From assembly GCF_036850765.1 (NCBI RefSeq), contig NC_089498.1:49961795-50025794 (forward strand): DNA of 64,000 nucleotides, given 5' to 3'. Below are positions 34,148 to 46,598 of the stretch, in pieces. A model generated the notes under the pieces. It was given only the letters and a program-made list of their open reading frames with translations. It was not told the origin of the DNA and did no database searches. Both the position numbers and the translations under genes were made by a program. This stretch comes from Saccopteryx bilineata. Its lineage: Eukaryota; Chordata; Mammalia; Chiroptera; Emballonuridae. How positions within the stretch are numbered: the first letter of the stretch is position 1; each line of letters starts with the position of its first letter.

Positions 34148-34339
34148 CAGGTTTCCCCAAACTATGGCCTACGGGCCACATGCGGCCCCCTGAGGCCATT
34201 TATCCGGCCCCCCACCACACTTCCAGAAGGAGCACCTCTTTCATTGGTGGTCAGTGAGAGGAGCACTGTATGTGGCGGCCCTCCAATGGTCTGAGGGACA
34301 GTGAACTGGTCCCCTTTGTAAAAAGTTTGGGGACCCCTG
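34148..34339. mobile_element. hAT-like MITE, family M1 short form (192 bp)
   Basis: Same ends as M1 long copies but with the centre deleted at gaggagca|ctgtatgtgg. Same junction as the nested copy at 51745. Target duplication not clear. Confidence 0.82.
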
Positions 34340-34439
34340 CAAGCAAACAGAGATCATTTATGGACATTATCAAAATGGAAACCTGGATGGGTTTCGCTTC
34401 CCCACCCTTTCCCTCTTCTCTCTTTCACTCACCTCCTTT

Positions 34440-34506
34440 ACATCTCTCCCTCCCTCCCTCCCTCCCTTCCTTCCTTCTTTCCTTCCTCCCTCCCTCCCTC
34501 CCTCCT
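34440..34506 (+). repeat. (TCCC/TTCC)n microsatellite
   Basis: Polypyrimidine run of tetranucleotide units. Confidence 0.9.
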
Positions 34507-34554
34507 TTCTATAGAACATTTGTTGAACTTGAATAGAAATGTAAACTTGAATTT

Positions 34555-34895
34555 TTATTTTACTTATTTTTTAGAGAGAGAAAAAAAGGAAGGGAGAAAA
34601 AGGGAGGAGAGACATGAGAAACATCAACCTGTAGTTACTTCACTTTAGTTATTTATTAATTGCTTCTCATACATGCCTTGACCAGGGGACTCAAGCTGAG
34701 CCAGTGGCATCTTGCTGAAGCCAGTGACCTTGGGCTCACTCCAGTGACCTTGGAATCATGTCGATGATCCTATGTTCAACCCAGTGACCCTGCACTCAAA
34801 CCAATAAGCTCGTGTTCTAGTCAGTGACCTCAGGGTTCAAACTGGGGCTCTTAGCAAACAGAGTCAAAGCTTGATCCACTGTGCCACCACTGGTG
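34555..34895 (-). mobile_element. tRNA-derived SINE, type B (older)
   Basis: Minus orientation, with repeated cagtgacctt units and a catgccttgaccaggggact segment. Polypurine tail at left. More diverged than other B copies. Confidence 0.8.
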
Positions 34896-34904
34896 CAGTT
34901 AGTT

Positions 34905-35085
34905 AATTATTTAATTAATTATTTTAGAGAGAGAGAGAGAGACATTGATTTGCTGTTCCACTTATTTATGCTTTCATTAGTTGATACTTGTATGAACCCT
35001 GATGGGGGATCGAGCCTACAACCTTGGCGTATGGGGACGATACTCTAATGAACTGACAACCAACTAAGCTTTCCCAGCATGGCAA
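34905..35085 (-). mobile_element. tRNA-derived SINE, type D
   Basis: Minus orientation: (GA)n at left, tgaaccctgatgggggatcg, aaccaactaagct at the head. Confidence 0.75.
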
Positions 35086-36361
35086 CTTGAATTTCTTTGA
35101 ATTGACTTGATAAAAATATGATTTAAAAAACATGGATGCACATATATTTTCTAATATTACAGTTTAATTTTTTTCTCTGTTATTTACATGGAGTTCATGT
35201 TTATGGCAGCCAGAGTGCCAGATAAAGTCTGAATACACACACATTAAAGACAAAAAATATTTATTCAACTAAGATCGGGTAATTCAAATGTTGAAGATAC
35301 AACTTTATGACAAATAGTTCATTGGACGTAGCAATGTTGGCTGCTGAGTTGTGTCAGATGTCATATTAGTTATGATCAGTAATAGTAGAACCAGCCCACC
35401 TCACTGGAAGCATTATAAAAATCTGATAGCTTATTGAATGGGAATGAAGTGCCACTCAATTTCTCATCTAAAATAAACAACTTTATTCATATGAAAGGTC
35501 AGTCTATAATGGGAATAAGGAGCCAAGCATAAATGATGAAATTTGGCTGTATCGACATTTTACAAACTGTGTTCTTCAGACTGTCCCTAAAATAATATGG
35601 TTTTCTGTGAAAAATAAAACAAAACAAAACAGTGGACATCAGCTAAACAAGCTTGGAGACACTAAAAACGTTGCTGAGAATGTGGGTTTGACCTTCTAGT
35701 ATAGCTCAGCTTCCTTCCCAGTAAAATGAAAAAACAAATGATTATGATAGATTTGCTTTGTCTTAATTTTTAAAACAATTCAGCATCATTTTGCCCTACT
35801 GAGAATGTTACATATATAATACTGTATAAACAAATCCTTGAAACGTATAGCTTTATGTAATGTGAAATGTCCTTATCTGTTTATTCTATGGCAAAAAAAA
35901 AGAGATTTAGTTACTATGTTAAGATTTTTGTTTAGTTATATAAAAAGTTATCCTTTGGAAGGAAAGAGTGAAGAGAAGGGGAGGAAAGCAGTTGGTATAA
36001 AAGTGCTTTGACTCTTTCCATTCTCCCCAACCCCACATATCCACATCTACAACATAGTTATTCTGGTCCAACAAAATGAAAAGCTTTTATTCCATAAAGC
36101 CCTGTGTTCTCACACGGCTCAAGAATAGGTGCCCACTGTTTGAACAGCCTCCCTAAAAAGTGCAAAAGGTTGGATCTGAGCTTTACTATGTTTGGGAGAG
36201 CCTATTCCACTTGTGTTTGGCACAAATTCACTTCTGATGCAGGAAATTCTGCCGTTAGGTAACTCCTTTGGCTCTCAGTGTCCAATCTCAATCTGCGAGG
36301 CCTGGGGACCTTCCTTTGTTTTGTAACCGTAAGCCCTTCCATCCATATAGAATGCCTATGA
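35086..36361. other. unique intron 1 sequence
   Basis: About 1.3 kb, AT-rich, nothing recognised. Confidence 0.45.
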
Positions 36362-36693
36362 CAGGGGTCCCCAAACTACGGCCCGCGGGCCACATGTGGC
36401 CCCCTGAGGCCATTTATCCTGCCCGCCGCACTTCCGGAAGGGGCACCTCTTTCATTGGTGGTCAGTGAGAGGAGCATAGTTCCCATTGAAATACTGGTCA
36501 GTTTGTTGATTTAAATTTACTTGTTCTTTATTTTAAATATTGTATTTGTTCCTGTTTCTTTTTTTTTTTTACTTTAAAATAAGATATGTGCAGTATGCAT
36601 AGGAATTTGTTCATAGTTTTTTTATAGTCCGGCCCTCCAACAGTCTGAGGGACAGTGAACTGGCCCCCTGTGTAAAAAGTTTGGGGACCCCTG
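36362..36693. mobile_element. hAT-like MITE, family M1 long form (332 bp), inverted
   Basis: CAGGGGTCCCCAAACTACGG start and tttggggacccctg end. Opposite orientation to 6258 and 17715. Imperfect 8-bp target duplication gcctatga / ccttatga. Confidence 0.9.
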
Positions 36694-36709
36694 CCTTATG
36701 ATGTAAAGA

Positions 36710-36840
36710 GGGTAGTGAACACACAAGAGAATATACAGATGATGTATTATATAAAACTGTACACCTGAAACATATATAATTCTATTAACCAGTGTCACCT
36801 CAACAAGTAAAAAGGAAAACAAATTAAAAAAATTAAAAAT
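36710..36840 (+). repeat. L1 3' end fragment
   Basis: tgtacacctgaaacatatat, then aattctattaaccagtgtca and an A-rich end; old L1 3' terminus. Confidence 0.65.
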
Positions 36841-37324
36841 ATATACTTTCATGCTACTCTTGTATCTGATCTTCACAATCCTATGAGGTATAAGCTCTCC
36901 TCCTTAGTGCTTCTTTCTCTACACCATTTTTTAATAATGGATATATTGGTCCCATATGTGTCTGTTCTTGCAGCGGTCTATCATTTTTGTGAGTTATTTA
37001 TTCTATCATAAAATTACTAACATGTGGCATGTTTAACGATTCCTTCCCTTTAAGGAAGAGCTTTGCTGCCCTTTAACTTAGCCTTCTTGGGTTATAAAAT
37101 GCCTCCAAAATTGCGAGGGTCTGGACAGGTAAATATCAGATATCTCCTTTCCCTATAAGTTTAATATTCTTGTGTCATTCTCTAGACTTTTTCTTTACCT
37201 ATTTATTCTCTTTTTCTTAATTGTTCAAATTATCCTTGAAAATGATATAGATCTTCAGGTCCAAAAGGACATCTCTTCTTCAAAAGCGGACTTGTGTTGG
37301 CCATTTACCCAGCTGTGCTTCAAC

Positions 37325-38200
37325 ACCCTCCAGGCCCATTTTTCATAACAGCCCCAAACTGGAAAGAACTGAAATGACCATCAGCTTGTGAATGGATAAA
37401 CCAAATGGGAAATAGCCATACAATGGAATAGTATTCATCTGTAAAGAAGAATGAAGTAATGATACCTGCTACAGCCTGAATAAACTGTGAAAATATTACG
37501 CTAACTGAAAGAAGGCAGACATAAAAGATCACATTTTGTGATTCCGTTTGCAGGAAACATCCAGAAAAAGAAAACATCTAGAGACAGACAGTAAGCTGCT
37601 GATTTCTTGGAACCCTGGTAGGAACAAGGGTGACTGACTGCATAGGAACATTTTTGGTGATACGGAAGTGTTTTAAAATTACATCTTGGCCCTGGCCGGT
37701 TGGCTCAGCGGTAGAGCGTCGGCCTAGCGTGCGGAGGACCCAGGTTCGATTCCCGGCCAGGGCACACAGGAGAAGCGCCCATTTGCTTCTCCACCCCTCC
37801 GCCGGGCTTTCCTCTCTGTCTCTCTCTTCCCCTCCCGCAGCCAAGGCTCCATTGGAGCAAAGATGGCCCGGGCGCTGGGGATGGCTCTGTGGCCTCTGCC
37901 TCAGGCGCTAGAGTGGCTCTGGTCGCAACATGGCGACGCCCCGGAGGGGCAGAGCATCGCCCCCTGGTGGGCAGAGCGTCGCCCCATGGTAGGCGTGCCA
38001 GGTGGATCCCGGTCGGGCGCATGCGGGAGTCTGTCTGACTGTCTCTCCCCGTTTCCAGCTTCAGAAAAAAAAAAAAAAAAAATTAGATCTTGGTGATCGC
38101 TGTACAACTCTAAATTTACCAGGAATCTTTGACTTGCACGCTTAAATTGGGTAAATTTTATAATATGTAAATTATACTTTAATAAAGCTGTTTTTAAGAA
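37325..38200 (+). mobile_element. L1M 3' UTR, split by a type A SINE
   Basis: ccccaaactggaaagaactg, acaatggaatagtattcatc and actgaaagaaggcagacata, then a SINE. It resumes with tttgacttgcacgcttaaat and actttaataaagctg. Confidence 0.82.
37690..38081 (+). mobile_element. tRNA-derived SINE, type A
   Basis: CCCTGGCCGGTTGGCTCAGC head, two body units. Target duplication attacatcttgg / attagatcttgg. Confidence 0.94.
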
Positions 38201-38433
38201 TAGTCCCATATTTAGTCTTTGATGAAAACCGTAAGTTAGCCCGTTTCATTCTCTTATTCAGAATATCTTCAAATTCTTATAGAGATTCTAAAACACACAA
38301 TTTTTTTTTGTCTATGACCAAAACTATACATAATAATTTATTTTAACTCTAACACTTACCTTAAATGTAAAAACACCCCCTGTTTGGTAGTTTCTTTATT
38401 TTAATGAGACTGTGGTAAGTGTGGCTTCAAGAA

Positions 38434-38760
38434 AAATTTTTTTTTGACAGAGACAGAGTCAGAGAGTCAGAGAGAGGGATAGATAAGAACAGACAGACAG
38501 AAAAGGAGAGAGATGAGAAGCATCAATTTCTCCTTGCAGCACTATAGTTGTTCATTGGTTGCTTTCTCATATGTGCCTTGACCGTGGGGCTACAGCAGAC
38601 CGAGTAACCCCTTGCTCAAGCCAACGACCTTGAGCCCAAGCTGGTGAGCCTTGCTCAAACCAGATGAATCTGAGCTCAAACTTGCAACCTTGGGGTCTTG
38701 AACCTGGGTCTTCCAAGTCCCAATCCAATGCTCTATCCACTGCACCACTGCCTGGTCAGG
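38434..38760 (-). mobile_element. tRNA-derived SINE, type B
   Basis: Minus orientation, head at right ending ccactgcctggtcagg. Target duplication ggcttcaagaa / gggttcaagaa. Confidence 0.88.
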
Positions 38761-38844
38761 CTGGGTTCAAGAATTTTAAAGCTAAGGTTGAGCTGTGTAA
38801 TATTAATGAATACTACTAAAGTTGAGGCTCTAAGAAATATGTGA

Positions 38845-39415
38845 GTAAATAAATTGTGGTGTATTCGCACAATGAAATTCTTCTATACAGCCAAGTTTCT
38901 CAACCTCAGCACTATTGACATACTGGGCCTGGTTCTGGGGGCTGTCCTGTGCACTGTAGGATGGTGAACAGAAAATTTCTCCCCAATTTCTCTCCTTGTA
39001 ATAACCAGAAAATGTCTTTAAACATTACTCAATGTCCCCTGAGAGGTAAAATGACCCCTAGTTGACAATCATTGCTATGCAGCAATAAGGATAAACAAAT
39101 TCTAACCAAACAGACACCACGGACAATGTGGATGACTCTCGCAAATATAACTTGGGGCAAAAGAAGCCAGACACTGTATAATATACAATGCCATTTATAT
39201 AAAATTCAAAACCAGGCAAACCTAATCAGTTGGTTACCTTGGGAGAGAGTGATTGTGACTGAAGGAGCTTCTAGGATTTAGTTAGTATTCTGTTTCTTAA
39301 TCGGGGTGCTGGTTACACAAGTGTGTTCACTTTATGAAAATTCACTGGGCAGTACATTTAAGACTTATATTTTTTATATGTATATATTATACTTTAATAA
39401 AAAGTTTAAAAACAC
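38845..39415 (+). mobile_element. L1M 3' UTR, split by MER20
   Basis: aataaattgtggtgtattcg precedes the insertion. ccagacactgtataatatac, ttggttaccttgggagagag and actttaataaaaag follow it. Confidence 0.75.
38891..39074 (-). mobile_element. MER20 (hAT-Charlie)
   Basis: ttctcaacctcagcactatt, gggctgtcctgtgcactgta, gtcccctgagaggtaaaatg and agttgacaatcattg follow MER20 throughout. The 8-bp target duplication ctatacag / ctatgcag is still visible in the host L1. Confidence 0.85.
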
Positions 39416-40223
39416 GGACCATTGCTGCAGCAAAAAAGAGGGCATTCAAGGTGATTCAGGAGCGCTCAGCACCTTTCTAACAGGATGGCTCATTCATCCC
39501 TCCGCAGACCCACCGTGGCTCTTTCTGGCCCACCCTGAACGTAAGACAGAAATCCAGTGTGTTTCAATGATGAATGAAAGCTTGTTACTGACTATTTTGT
39601 TATCCAGGTGCCAAAGCCAAGAAACCCCCCACCATTTTCAATTCACACTTGCCAAGCCCAGGCTTAAAATTGATTTCAGTGTGAAACTGAGCTAAATGAA
39701 GCCAAATAAAGTAAGGCTGGCTCACTCCAGTGCTAAAGAAAATATGGGTCTAGTTCTCAAATCTGAGAGCTCTACAAGGGCCCAAGGTGGCAACTACTGC
39801 TGTTAGTTACAGTAGTGGAGAATAAATTGTGTTGATTCATTCATGTTCTCACTCTCACAGGGTCCCTCCTGACCAATAACTTGCCTTTGCAGATAGTGCA
39901 TGCAAGAGTGGAGTTTGTGGTCTAATCACCTGATGAATGACCAATGGGTTCATGCTCCAAACAATTTAGCCAAAAACCTCAAAGTAGCAGGATATACTAT
40001 TAGCCTTCAAACTGTGTGTGTGTGTATTTACAGATGAATAAATATGAGACAATTTGCCATAAGTCTCTTTTGTTTCTTCACATCTTGTGAGTTGAGTGCT
40101 AACTGCCATTTATTCCAAACTATCTTTCAAGAATTTTTGCATAGTTAACAGAATTGGACAAAAGAGATAATTAATGTCTTTCTCCAGAGTAAAGTGCCAG
40201 CCTTCCTACTGTTAATATAAAAG
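39416..40223. other. unique intron 1 sequence
   Basis: Nothing recognised. The 129-codon open frame at 39306-39695 starts inside L1 and matches no family. Confidence 0.5.
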
Positions 40224-40235
40224 ATTTGGGTTTCC

Positions 40236-40566
40236 AGGTTCAAAACCCCGAGGTCACAGGCTTGAAGCGTGGGCTCACCCGGCTTAAGCGTGGGCTCACC
40301 AGCTTGAGCGCAGGGTGGCCAGCTTGAGCGTCGGATCACAGACATGACCCCATGGTCACTGGTTTGGGCCCAAGGTTGCTGGCTTGAGCAAGGGGTCACT
40401 GGCTCTGCTGGAGCCTCCTCCACCCACACGTCAAGGCACATATGAGAAAGCAATCAATGAACAAGTAAGGTGCCACAACTATGAGTTGATACTTCTCATC
40501 TCTCTCCCTTCCTGTCTTTCCCTGTTGGTCTCTCTCTATACCTCTCTCTCTAAAAAAAAAAAAAAA
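40236..40566 (+). mobile_element. tRNA-derived SINE, type B, 5'-truncated
   Basis: Starts inside the head at ccaggttcaaaaccccgagg. Body with repeated agcttgagcg units and A tail. Target duplication gatttgggtttcc / gacttgggttccc shows truncation at insertion. Confidence 0.85.
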
Positions 40567-40846
40567 GACTTGGGTTCCCTAAGGTTAGAGTTCTGTAATG
40601 TAACTCACTGCCTGTATGGGTATCCATCTAGATGCATTCATGTCACCCCCATGGGAGATCAGGGGCAAGAGAAAAAACACAAATGCTCTTATTCTTACTG
40701 CTTGTTGTGCTATGACTAATAAAGTCCTTTGTCTCTGACCTAGGAATCTCATGTTTTCTGTTAGCATCGATGAAACTATGGCAAGCTAATTTATTAGATT
40801 GAAAGTGGAATAAAAATCACAGACTCTTATCAGTTTTTGACTACAT

Positions 40847-40892
40847 GATAGATAGATAGATAAGATAGGTAGTAGATAGATAGATAGATGAT
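40847..40892 (+). repeat. (GATA)n microsatellite
   Basis: Interrupted GATA units. Confidence 0.9.
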
Positions 40893-40984
40893 AGAGTTTT
40901 CTATTTCTGAAAAGTAAATCTCCTACCTGGCTACATAATTCTCTTAGTTCACTATGTATACTTCCAGAGGTAGTCTATGTATTA

Positions 40985-42470
40985 ATAAATTAGTCCTTTT
41001 TCTTTTTTCTCCCAAATGTTACCAGGCTATAGACACTGTTTTACGCTTTGTCATTTTTTACTTAATAAAATGCGTGGAGTTTTTTCCATATTGGTGTATT
41101 TTGAAGATACCTCCTTCTTTTTTAACAGTCGCAAATTAGTCCTTACTATGGATATAGTGTAATAATAAAATAGTACATGGTATGTACTTAAACCATTGCC
41201 CTATTAATATTTAGGTTCTTTCTAATACTTTGTTATAAAATGCTGCCAAGAATATCCTTGTACATACATCATCTTACCATTTGCAAAATTTGCATAGAAA
41301 AAAGTTCTAGAATTTGAATTGCTAGCTCAAAGAATATGTTCATTTTAATTTTGATATTTCCAAGCATCCCTACGGAGAGTTTACTAATATACATCTCCAC
41401 AAGCAATGTATGAGAGTGCTTGTTTCCACATGCTGATTGAGCACAACACGTTGGCTTGAGTTTTTGCCTATGCCAAGCTCATAGGTGAAAAATTAAAACC
41501 CATACTTTTTTTTTTTTTTTTTTTTAATTTTTATTTTTTTTCATTTTTCTGAAGCTGGAAACAGGGAGAGACAGTCAGACAGACTCCCGCATGCGCCCGA
41601 CCGGGATCCACCCGGCACGCCCACCAGGGGCGGTGCTCTGCCCCCCAGGGGGCGATGCTCTGCCCATCCTGGGCATCGCCATATTGCGACCAGAGCCACT
41701 CTAGCGCCTGAGGCAGAGGCCACAGAGCCATGCCCAGCGCCCGGGCCATCTCTGCTCCAATGGAGCCTTGGCTGCGGGAGGGGAAGAGAGAGACAGAGAG
41801 GAAAGCGCGGTGGAGGGGTGGAGAAGCAAATGGGCGCTTCTCCTGTGTGCCCTGGCCGGGAATCGAACCCGGGTCCTCCGCACGCTAGGCCGACGCTCTA
41901 CCGCTGAGCCAACCGGCCAGGGCAAAACCCATACTTTTAATTTACATTTCTTATAATGAACGATACTGAGCATTTTTCATTTGCTTAAGAGCCATTTGTA
42001 TTTCCTTTTCTGTGAAATTCATATTCCTTCTCCACATTTTTTTTGCTATTAGATTGATTTTTTTAAAATATTGATTTGTAGGAGTTCTATATATTTTGGA
42101 AAGTAGCCCCATGTCTTCTATAAGTTACAACATTTCCCACAGGTTGTTGTCTTTGGACTTTGTTTTAATTTAAAAAGATATTTGGAATGTAATTTAAAAA
42201 GTGTATTCGTATTCAACTGTATTTTTTTTGTGGTATCTGAATTTGTGTAACACTTAGAAAGGTCCTCCCAATTCTGAGATTATAAAAGATCCGAGTTTTC
42301 TTCTTGTAGTTTTATGGTTTATTTTTTACAGCTTGACTCTAGGCTCCATCAAACCTTTTCTTTTTAAAATCAATGACTAAATCTACATTAAAATGCTTAT
42401 CTTTATTCATAAGACTAAGCATAGCTTTTTTACAAAGATGGTTTTATCAATTCTGTAATCACATTATTTT
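40985..42470 (-). repeat. old L1/HAL1-like fragment, split by a SINE
   Basis: aaaatgctgccaagaatatc, gcaatgtatgagagtgcttg and then, after the SINE, gatactgagcatttttcatt and gtaggagttctatatatttt. These are reversed L1 ORF2 words. No frame intact. Confidence 0.55.
41510..41923 (-). mobile_element. tRNA-derived SINE, type A
   Basis: Minus orientation, poly-T at left, two tandem units. Perfect target duplication aaaacccatactttt at 41495-41509 and 41924-41938. Confidence 0.95.
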
Positions 42471-42792
42471 TTTAATCTCCATCCTTTGCCAGGTACCAAC
42501 CTAGATATGGTTTTAGATAAAGAGTGGTTCAAAGTACAATCCACATGCCTGCACAAAATATGAACCTTATATAATTAATGTTGTTACCCTTTAAAGAGAT
42601 AGTGGATAGCTCTTCAGTAGTAACTTGATTAAGGGATTTTACTCTACATAATTTTGAAATTATATTGCCTAAAATGAAAATGGTCCAGAAGAGGCACACA
42701 GAGTTTCCTTGGGAAGGCAATTCACTTGACAGTTCTCTGTGCTGCTTTTGTACAGGGGTGGTGAGAGGGGTTTAGCAAAAATTCCCTTTTCT

Positions 42793-43250
42793 CAACCAAA
42801 AAGCCCATCAATAGATGACTGGATAAAGAAGATGTGGCACATATACACTATGGAATACTACTCAGCCATAAGAAATGATGACATCGGAACATTTACAGCA
42901 AAATGGTGGGATCTTGATAACATGATACGAAGCGAAATAAGTAAATCAGAAAAAAACAGGAACTGTATTATTCCATACGTAGGTGGGACATAATAGTGAA
43001 ACTAAGAGACATTGATAAGAGTGTGGTGGTTACGGGGGGGAGGGGGGAATGGGAGAGGGATAGGGGGTGGGAGGGGCACAAAGGAAACAAGATAGAAGGT
43101 GACAGAGGACAATCTGACTTTGGGTGGTGGGTATGCAACATAATTGAACGACAAGATAACCTGGACTTGTTATCTTTGAATATATGTATCCTGATTTATT
43201 GATGTCACCCCATTAAAAAAATAAAATTATAAAATTAAAAAAAAAAAAAA
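42793..43250 (+). mobile_element. 5'-truncated young L1 3' end
   Basis: Opens mid-ORF2 ([20 protein letters not shown]), stop near 42993, G-rich 3' UTR, poly-A. Target duplication aaaaattcccttttct at about 42777-42792 and 43250-43266. Nearly the same sequence as the matching part of 33266-34040, in opposite orientation. Confidence 0.94.
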
Positions 43251-43266
43251 AAAAATTCCCTTTTCT

Positions 43267-44424
43267 TATCCACCCTGGCTACTAGACACCACGCCGTTTT
43301 CTCTCTGACATTTTTAGTCCCAAGGCACCCTGACCTGCTGTAGGTGAAAATTTTCATTCTAATAGTTGTATGAGAATTTTAAGAAAAAAAAATAATTTTA
43401 ATTTATTTTAGATTTAATATATAGAGTCATATAGTTTTCAAAATAGCTGTAATCACATTCTCTTCAAAATAAGACATAAGCAAAAAGAGTAAAGGAAAGT
43501 TGCTGTCTTAAAGAAACCAACGGTAAATCTGAAAACCTGCTGTGAAGAACTCTCATTAGCTTGAGTCATCTAACCTTTTTAAGCCTAATATCTGCCTTTT
43601 ATTTTATTTACTACATTAGTAATGAATAATCTCTGTGAATATAAAAGAACGTATTATTTTAAAAACCTAATGAGATAGTTAGTCAAAACCCATAATCAGG
43701 TAAATCAAGGTAAGAAATTAGCTTGGGTAAAAAAAGGCACAATTATTTTATTTGATTCATTCTAAGTAATTTTAGATGATAGGTATGAAATATATAAATG
43801 GACAGCACTTCTACCCGTGAGATAGTTATACGTATATTTTCCTCAGAAATGTTAGAATTACATCGAGAACTTACAAAGGAAAAGAAAGGTCTGTTTTGGA
43901 GAGCTCTTCCAATGTGAGTTCTTAATACTCCAGTTTATCAAAGTCACAAGGGAATACTTTTAGCTTTATTCCCACAGGAACATACCAGGTTCAGTAGTGA
44001 GCTCTAGAGCCTTACATTATCAAGAATCACAAGCTACTTTAAGAAATTGGGCCACTCTCTTGACTGTGATTGGGAATGGGGCAAATTTCCAGGAATAAAT
44101 AGTCACCACAGCCAAGAACAGCTGACTAAGAAAGAATGATGTCCAGATTTTTCCAGAAAGCTGTCTGCACATTAGGTAATGGTAAAACAGGACAAGAATG
44201 GCAAGCTTTAAAACATTTCCGCTGGAATATTTAAATTTAAATATTCCATGAGGAATGCAGCAATCGTGAAAGTCTGCATTAGCTACTAAATGGCCTAACA
44301 TTTTTGGAAGAAAAAAAAAACTTGAAAAGGGCAAATAGCATCCCATCTGTTACTAGCTGGCTGGCAGGCCTAGGGCATGTCACAGCGCTGCAGTTTGTAC
44401 AGTGAAGGAATTGACTAGGCTAGG
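43267..44424. other. unique intron 1 sequence
   Basis: About 1.2 kb AT-rich, nothing recognised. Confidence 0.5.
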
Positions 44425-44600
44425 CCGTGGTTCTCAAGCCACACTGAACAGAGGCACCTTCTAGCCAGCTTTCAAAGAAGCCAACACAGACCAATTCAGT
44501 CAGTTTCTCTGGAAATGGGACCTACGCATCGATATTTTGTGAGACTTAACAAGGTTGAGGAAAACGAGGCTCGATAATCTCTAGGTCCTACTGAGAGCTC
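44425..44600 (+). repeat. MER5-type hAT fragment
   Basis: gtggttctcaagccacactg then ccaattcagtcagtttctct and atgggacctacgcatcg follow MER5A order. Diverged. Confidence 0.6.
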
Positions 44601-45354
44601 AGTAGATTAAGGGAAGCATTCAGAATCTGTGTGATGTATGGAATACAAAAATCATAATACCCACATAGGTATAAGGAGAATCCCAACTAATGACTCACAA
44701 CACATACATATTAGGAGAGTGACATTCTCAAATGAGCCTTGGCTTCCCTACACATGAACAATAAGTATGTTTGATTAATAAAAACAACATCAACAAAACC
44801 ATGCATGGCACAGAACAACATGTAAGATATCATATCATTAATCTTTGGTGGCATTTGCATTCTTTACCCAATTCCAAATTTATAAGATATGTACATACCA
44901 AGCTCTGAAAATTCGAAGATGGAAATCTCTAAAACAAACTATAAAAAATCAAAGGTGTAAAAGCAAAAGTTTTTAAATTTCTCACTGAAAAATATCAAGA
45001 GTGGATATGGCAAAAGCCAAGAGAACTATTTTATAAAAACATACACACTTCCTGTTTTATGGGAGAAAGAGATAAATACTTATTCATGACAGCCCAAACC
45101 AATACTAAAACTGAGAAGGCATTGTAGGTCGGCTCCTAAAGGTAATTAATTTGAAGGGGGCCTTAATAAAATAAAACAACGCAAAACCCCTCCCTCATGA
45201 GTCCTGCTATCCTGAATTTTAGCCAATAAGGCACGAGTGCTTGAACTGTAGATATTCGACATGGGCCTTGTAGAGGGGTCTGCGAATCCTCTGAAACCAC
45301 ATATAAACACTGTGTGTGCGTGTGCGTGGGTGCACCCACGCATAAAGGTTTCCC

Positions 45355-45690
45355 GCTCTTTTTTTTCTTAATTGAATTTACTAGGGTGACACTGGTTAAC
45401 ATCATTATACAGGTTTCAGGTGTGCAATTCCAAAACACATCTCTGTACTACATCTTACTGTGTTCACCCCTCGAGTCAAGCCTTTATCCATCACCATTTA
45501 TCCCCCCTAAAGGTATCCATCATCTATCTCCCCAAACCCCCACCCTGGCAATCACCACACTGTTCCCCGTGTCCATAAGTGTTTTCTTTTTTTCTCTCTT
45601 TTTTGTCCTTTCTTGCTCAATCCCTCACCTCCCCCAGCCCCTCTCCCAACAGCTGTCAGTGCTCTCTATCTTACCCTTTTTGAATCAAGA
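45355..45690 (-). repeat. L1 3' UTR fragment
   Basis: ttgaatttactagggtgaca then aggtttcaggtgtgcaattc and ccctcgagtcaagcctttat are the reversed L1 3' UTR end. Confidence 0.7.
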
Positions 45691-45694
45691 TCCC

Positions 45695-45782
45695 CTTGGA
45701 GCCCGTCCTGTCTGTCTGTCCCTGCCTGTCCCTCTCTCTCTCTTTCTCTAAAACAAACAAACAAACAAACAAACAAAAAAAC
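45695..45782 (+). mobile_element. SINE tail fragment (type B)
   Basis: Only the ctgtctgtctgtccctgcct CT-rich end and (AAAC)n tail are present. Confidence 0.6.
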
Positions 45783-46104
45783 CCAAAACTCAGAAAAATA
45801 GAACCCTCTGGCTCAAAGACCAGATAGAAATTTTTCCCATGGAGAGAAAATCATGTGTTGTAATTAATGAACGATACCCTCAATAATATCATTACAGGAG
45901 ATATAACAGTGAGTTCCATAACACTTTTTTTTTAAAATGTGTCTTAATAACAATGGCAATACACCAAACACAATTCAATGGGGGCTCATGAGGTAAAATT
46001 AGCTCTCTGAATTCAAATGTGGGTGACATGTGCTGACAGGACATTGGTCTAAGTAACTCAGAACTGAACACTGACCTGCCACTGTCAACAGAAGGAGGTG
46101 GCCA

Positions 46105-46420
46105 CCTTTTCTTAAGAGTCAGATAGTAAATATTTCCAGCTTTCTAGGCCAGAAGGTCTACTGCAAACACTGTGCTGTGAAAGCAGTCATAGATAGGTGT
46201 AAATGCATGAGCATGGCTCTATCCCCATAAGCTTTATTTCTAGATACTGAAATTTGAATTTTCTATATTTTTCACAAGTCATCAAATATAATTATTCCTT
46301 TGATTTTTTTTAAAACCTAACTATTTAAAAAATATATAAACCATTTGTAGCTTACAGGCCATACCAAAACAAGCAGGGGGCTGGATTGGGCCCACGGCAC
46401 ATAATCTAACCGCTGGTCTA
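46105..46420 (+). repeat. ancient hAT-Charlie-type fragment
   Basis: gtcagatagtaaatatttcc, aaagcagtcatagataggtg and ggctggattgggcccacggc are words of an old mammalian Charlie-derived MER. Exact family not certain. Confidence 0.5.
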
Positions 46421-46513
46421 GGGATCGAGTTTCCCTCAGATCTCCTTGACTCTGGTATTCTTGTCTTCCCTCAAGCTCTGTCTATATCAACTCTGTATGG
46501 TAATACTATTTCT

Positions 46514-46567
46514 TTATTTTGTTTTATTTAATTTAATTTATTCATTTTAGAGAGGCTGGAGAAGGGG

Positions 46568-46598
<31 letters not shown>

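Noticed and set aside
39306..39695. 129-codon open frame
   Set aside because: Begins in an L1 3' UTR and continues into non-coding sequence without any family features.
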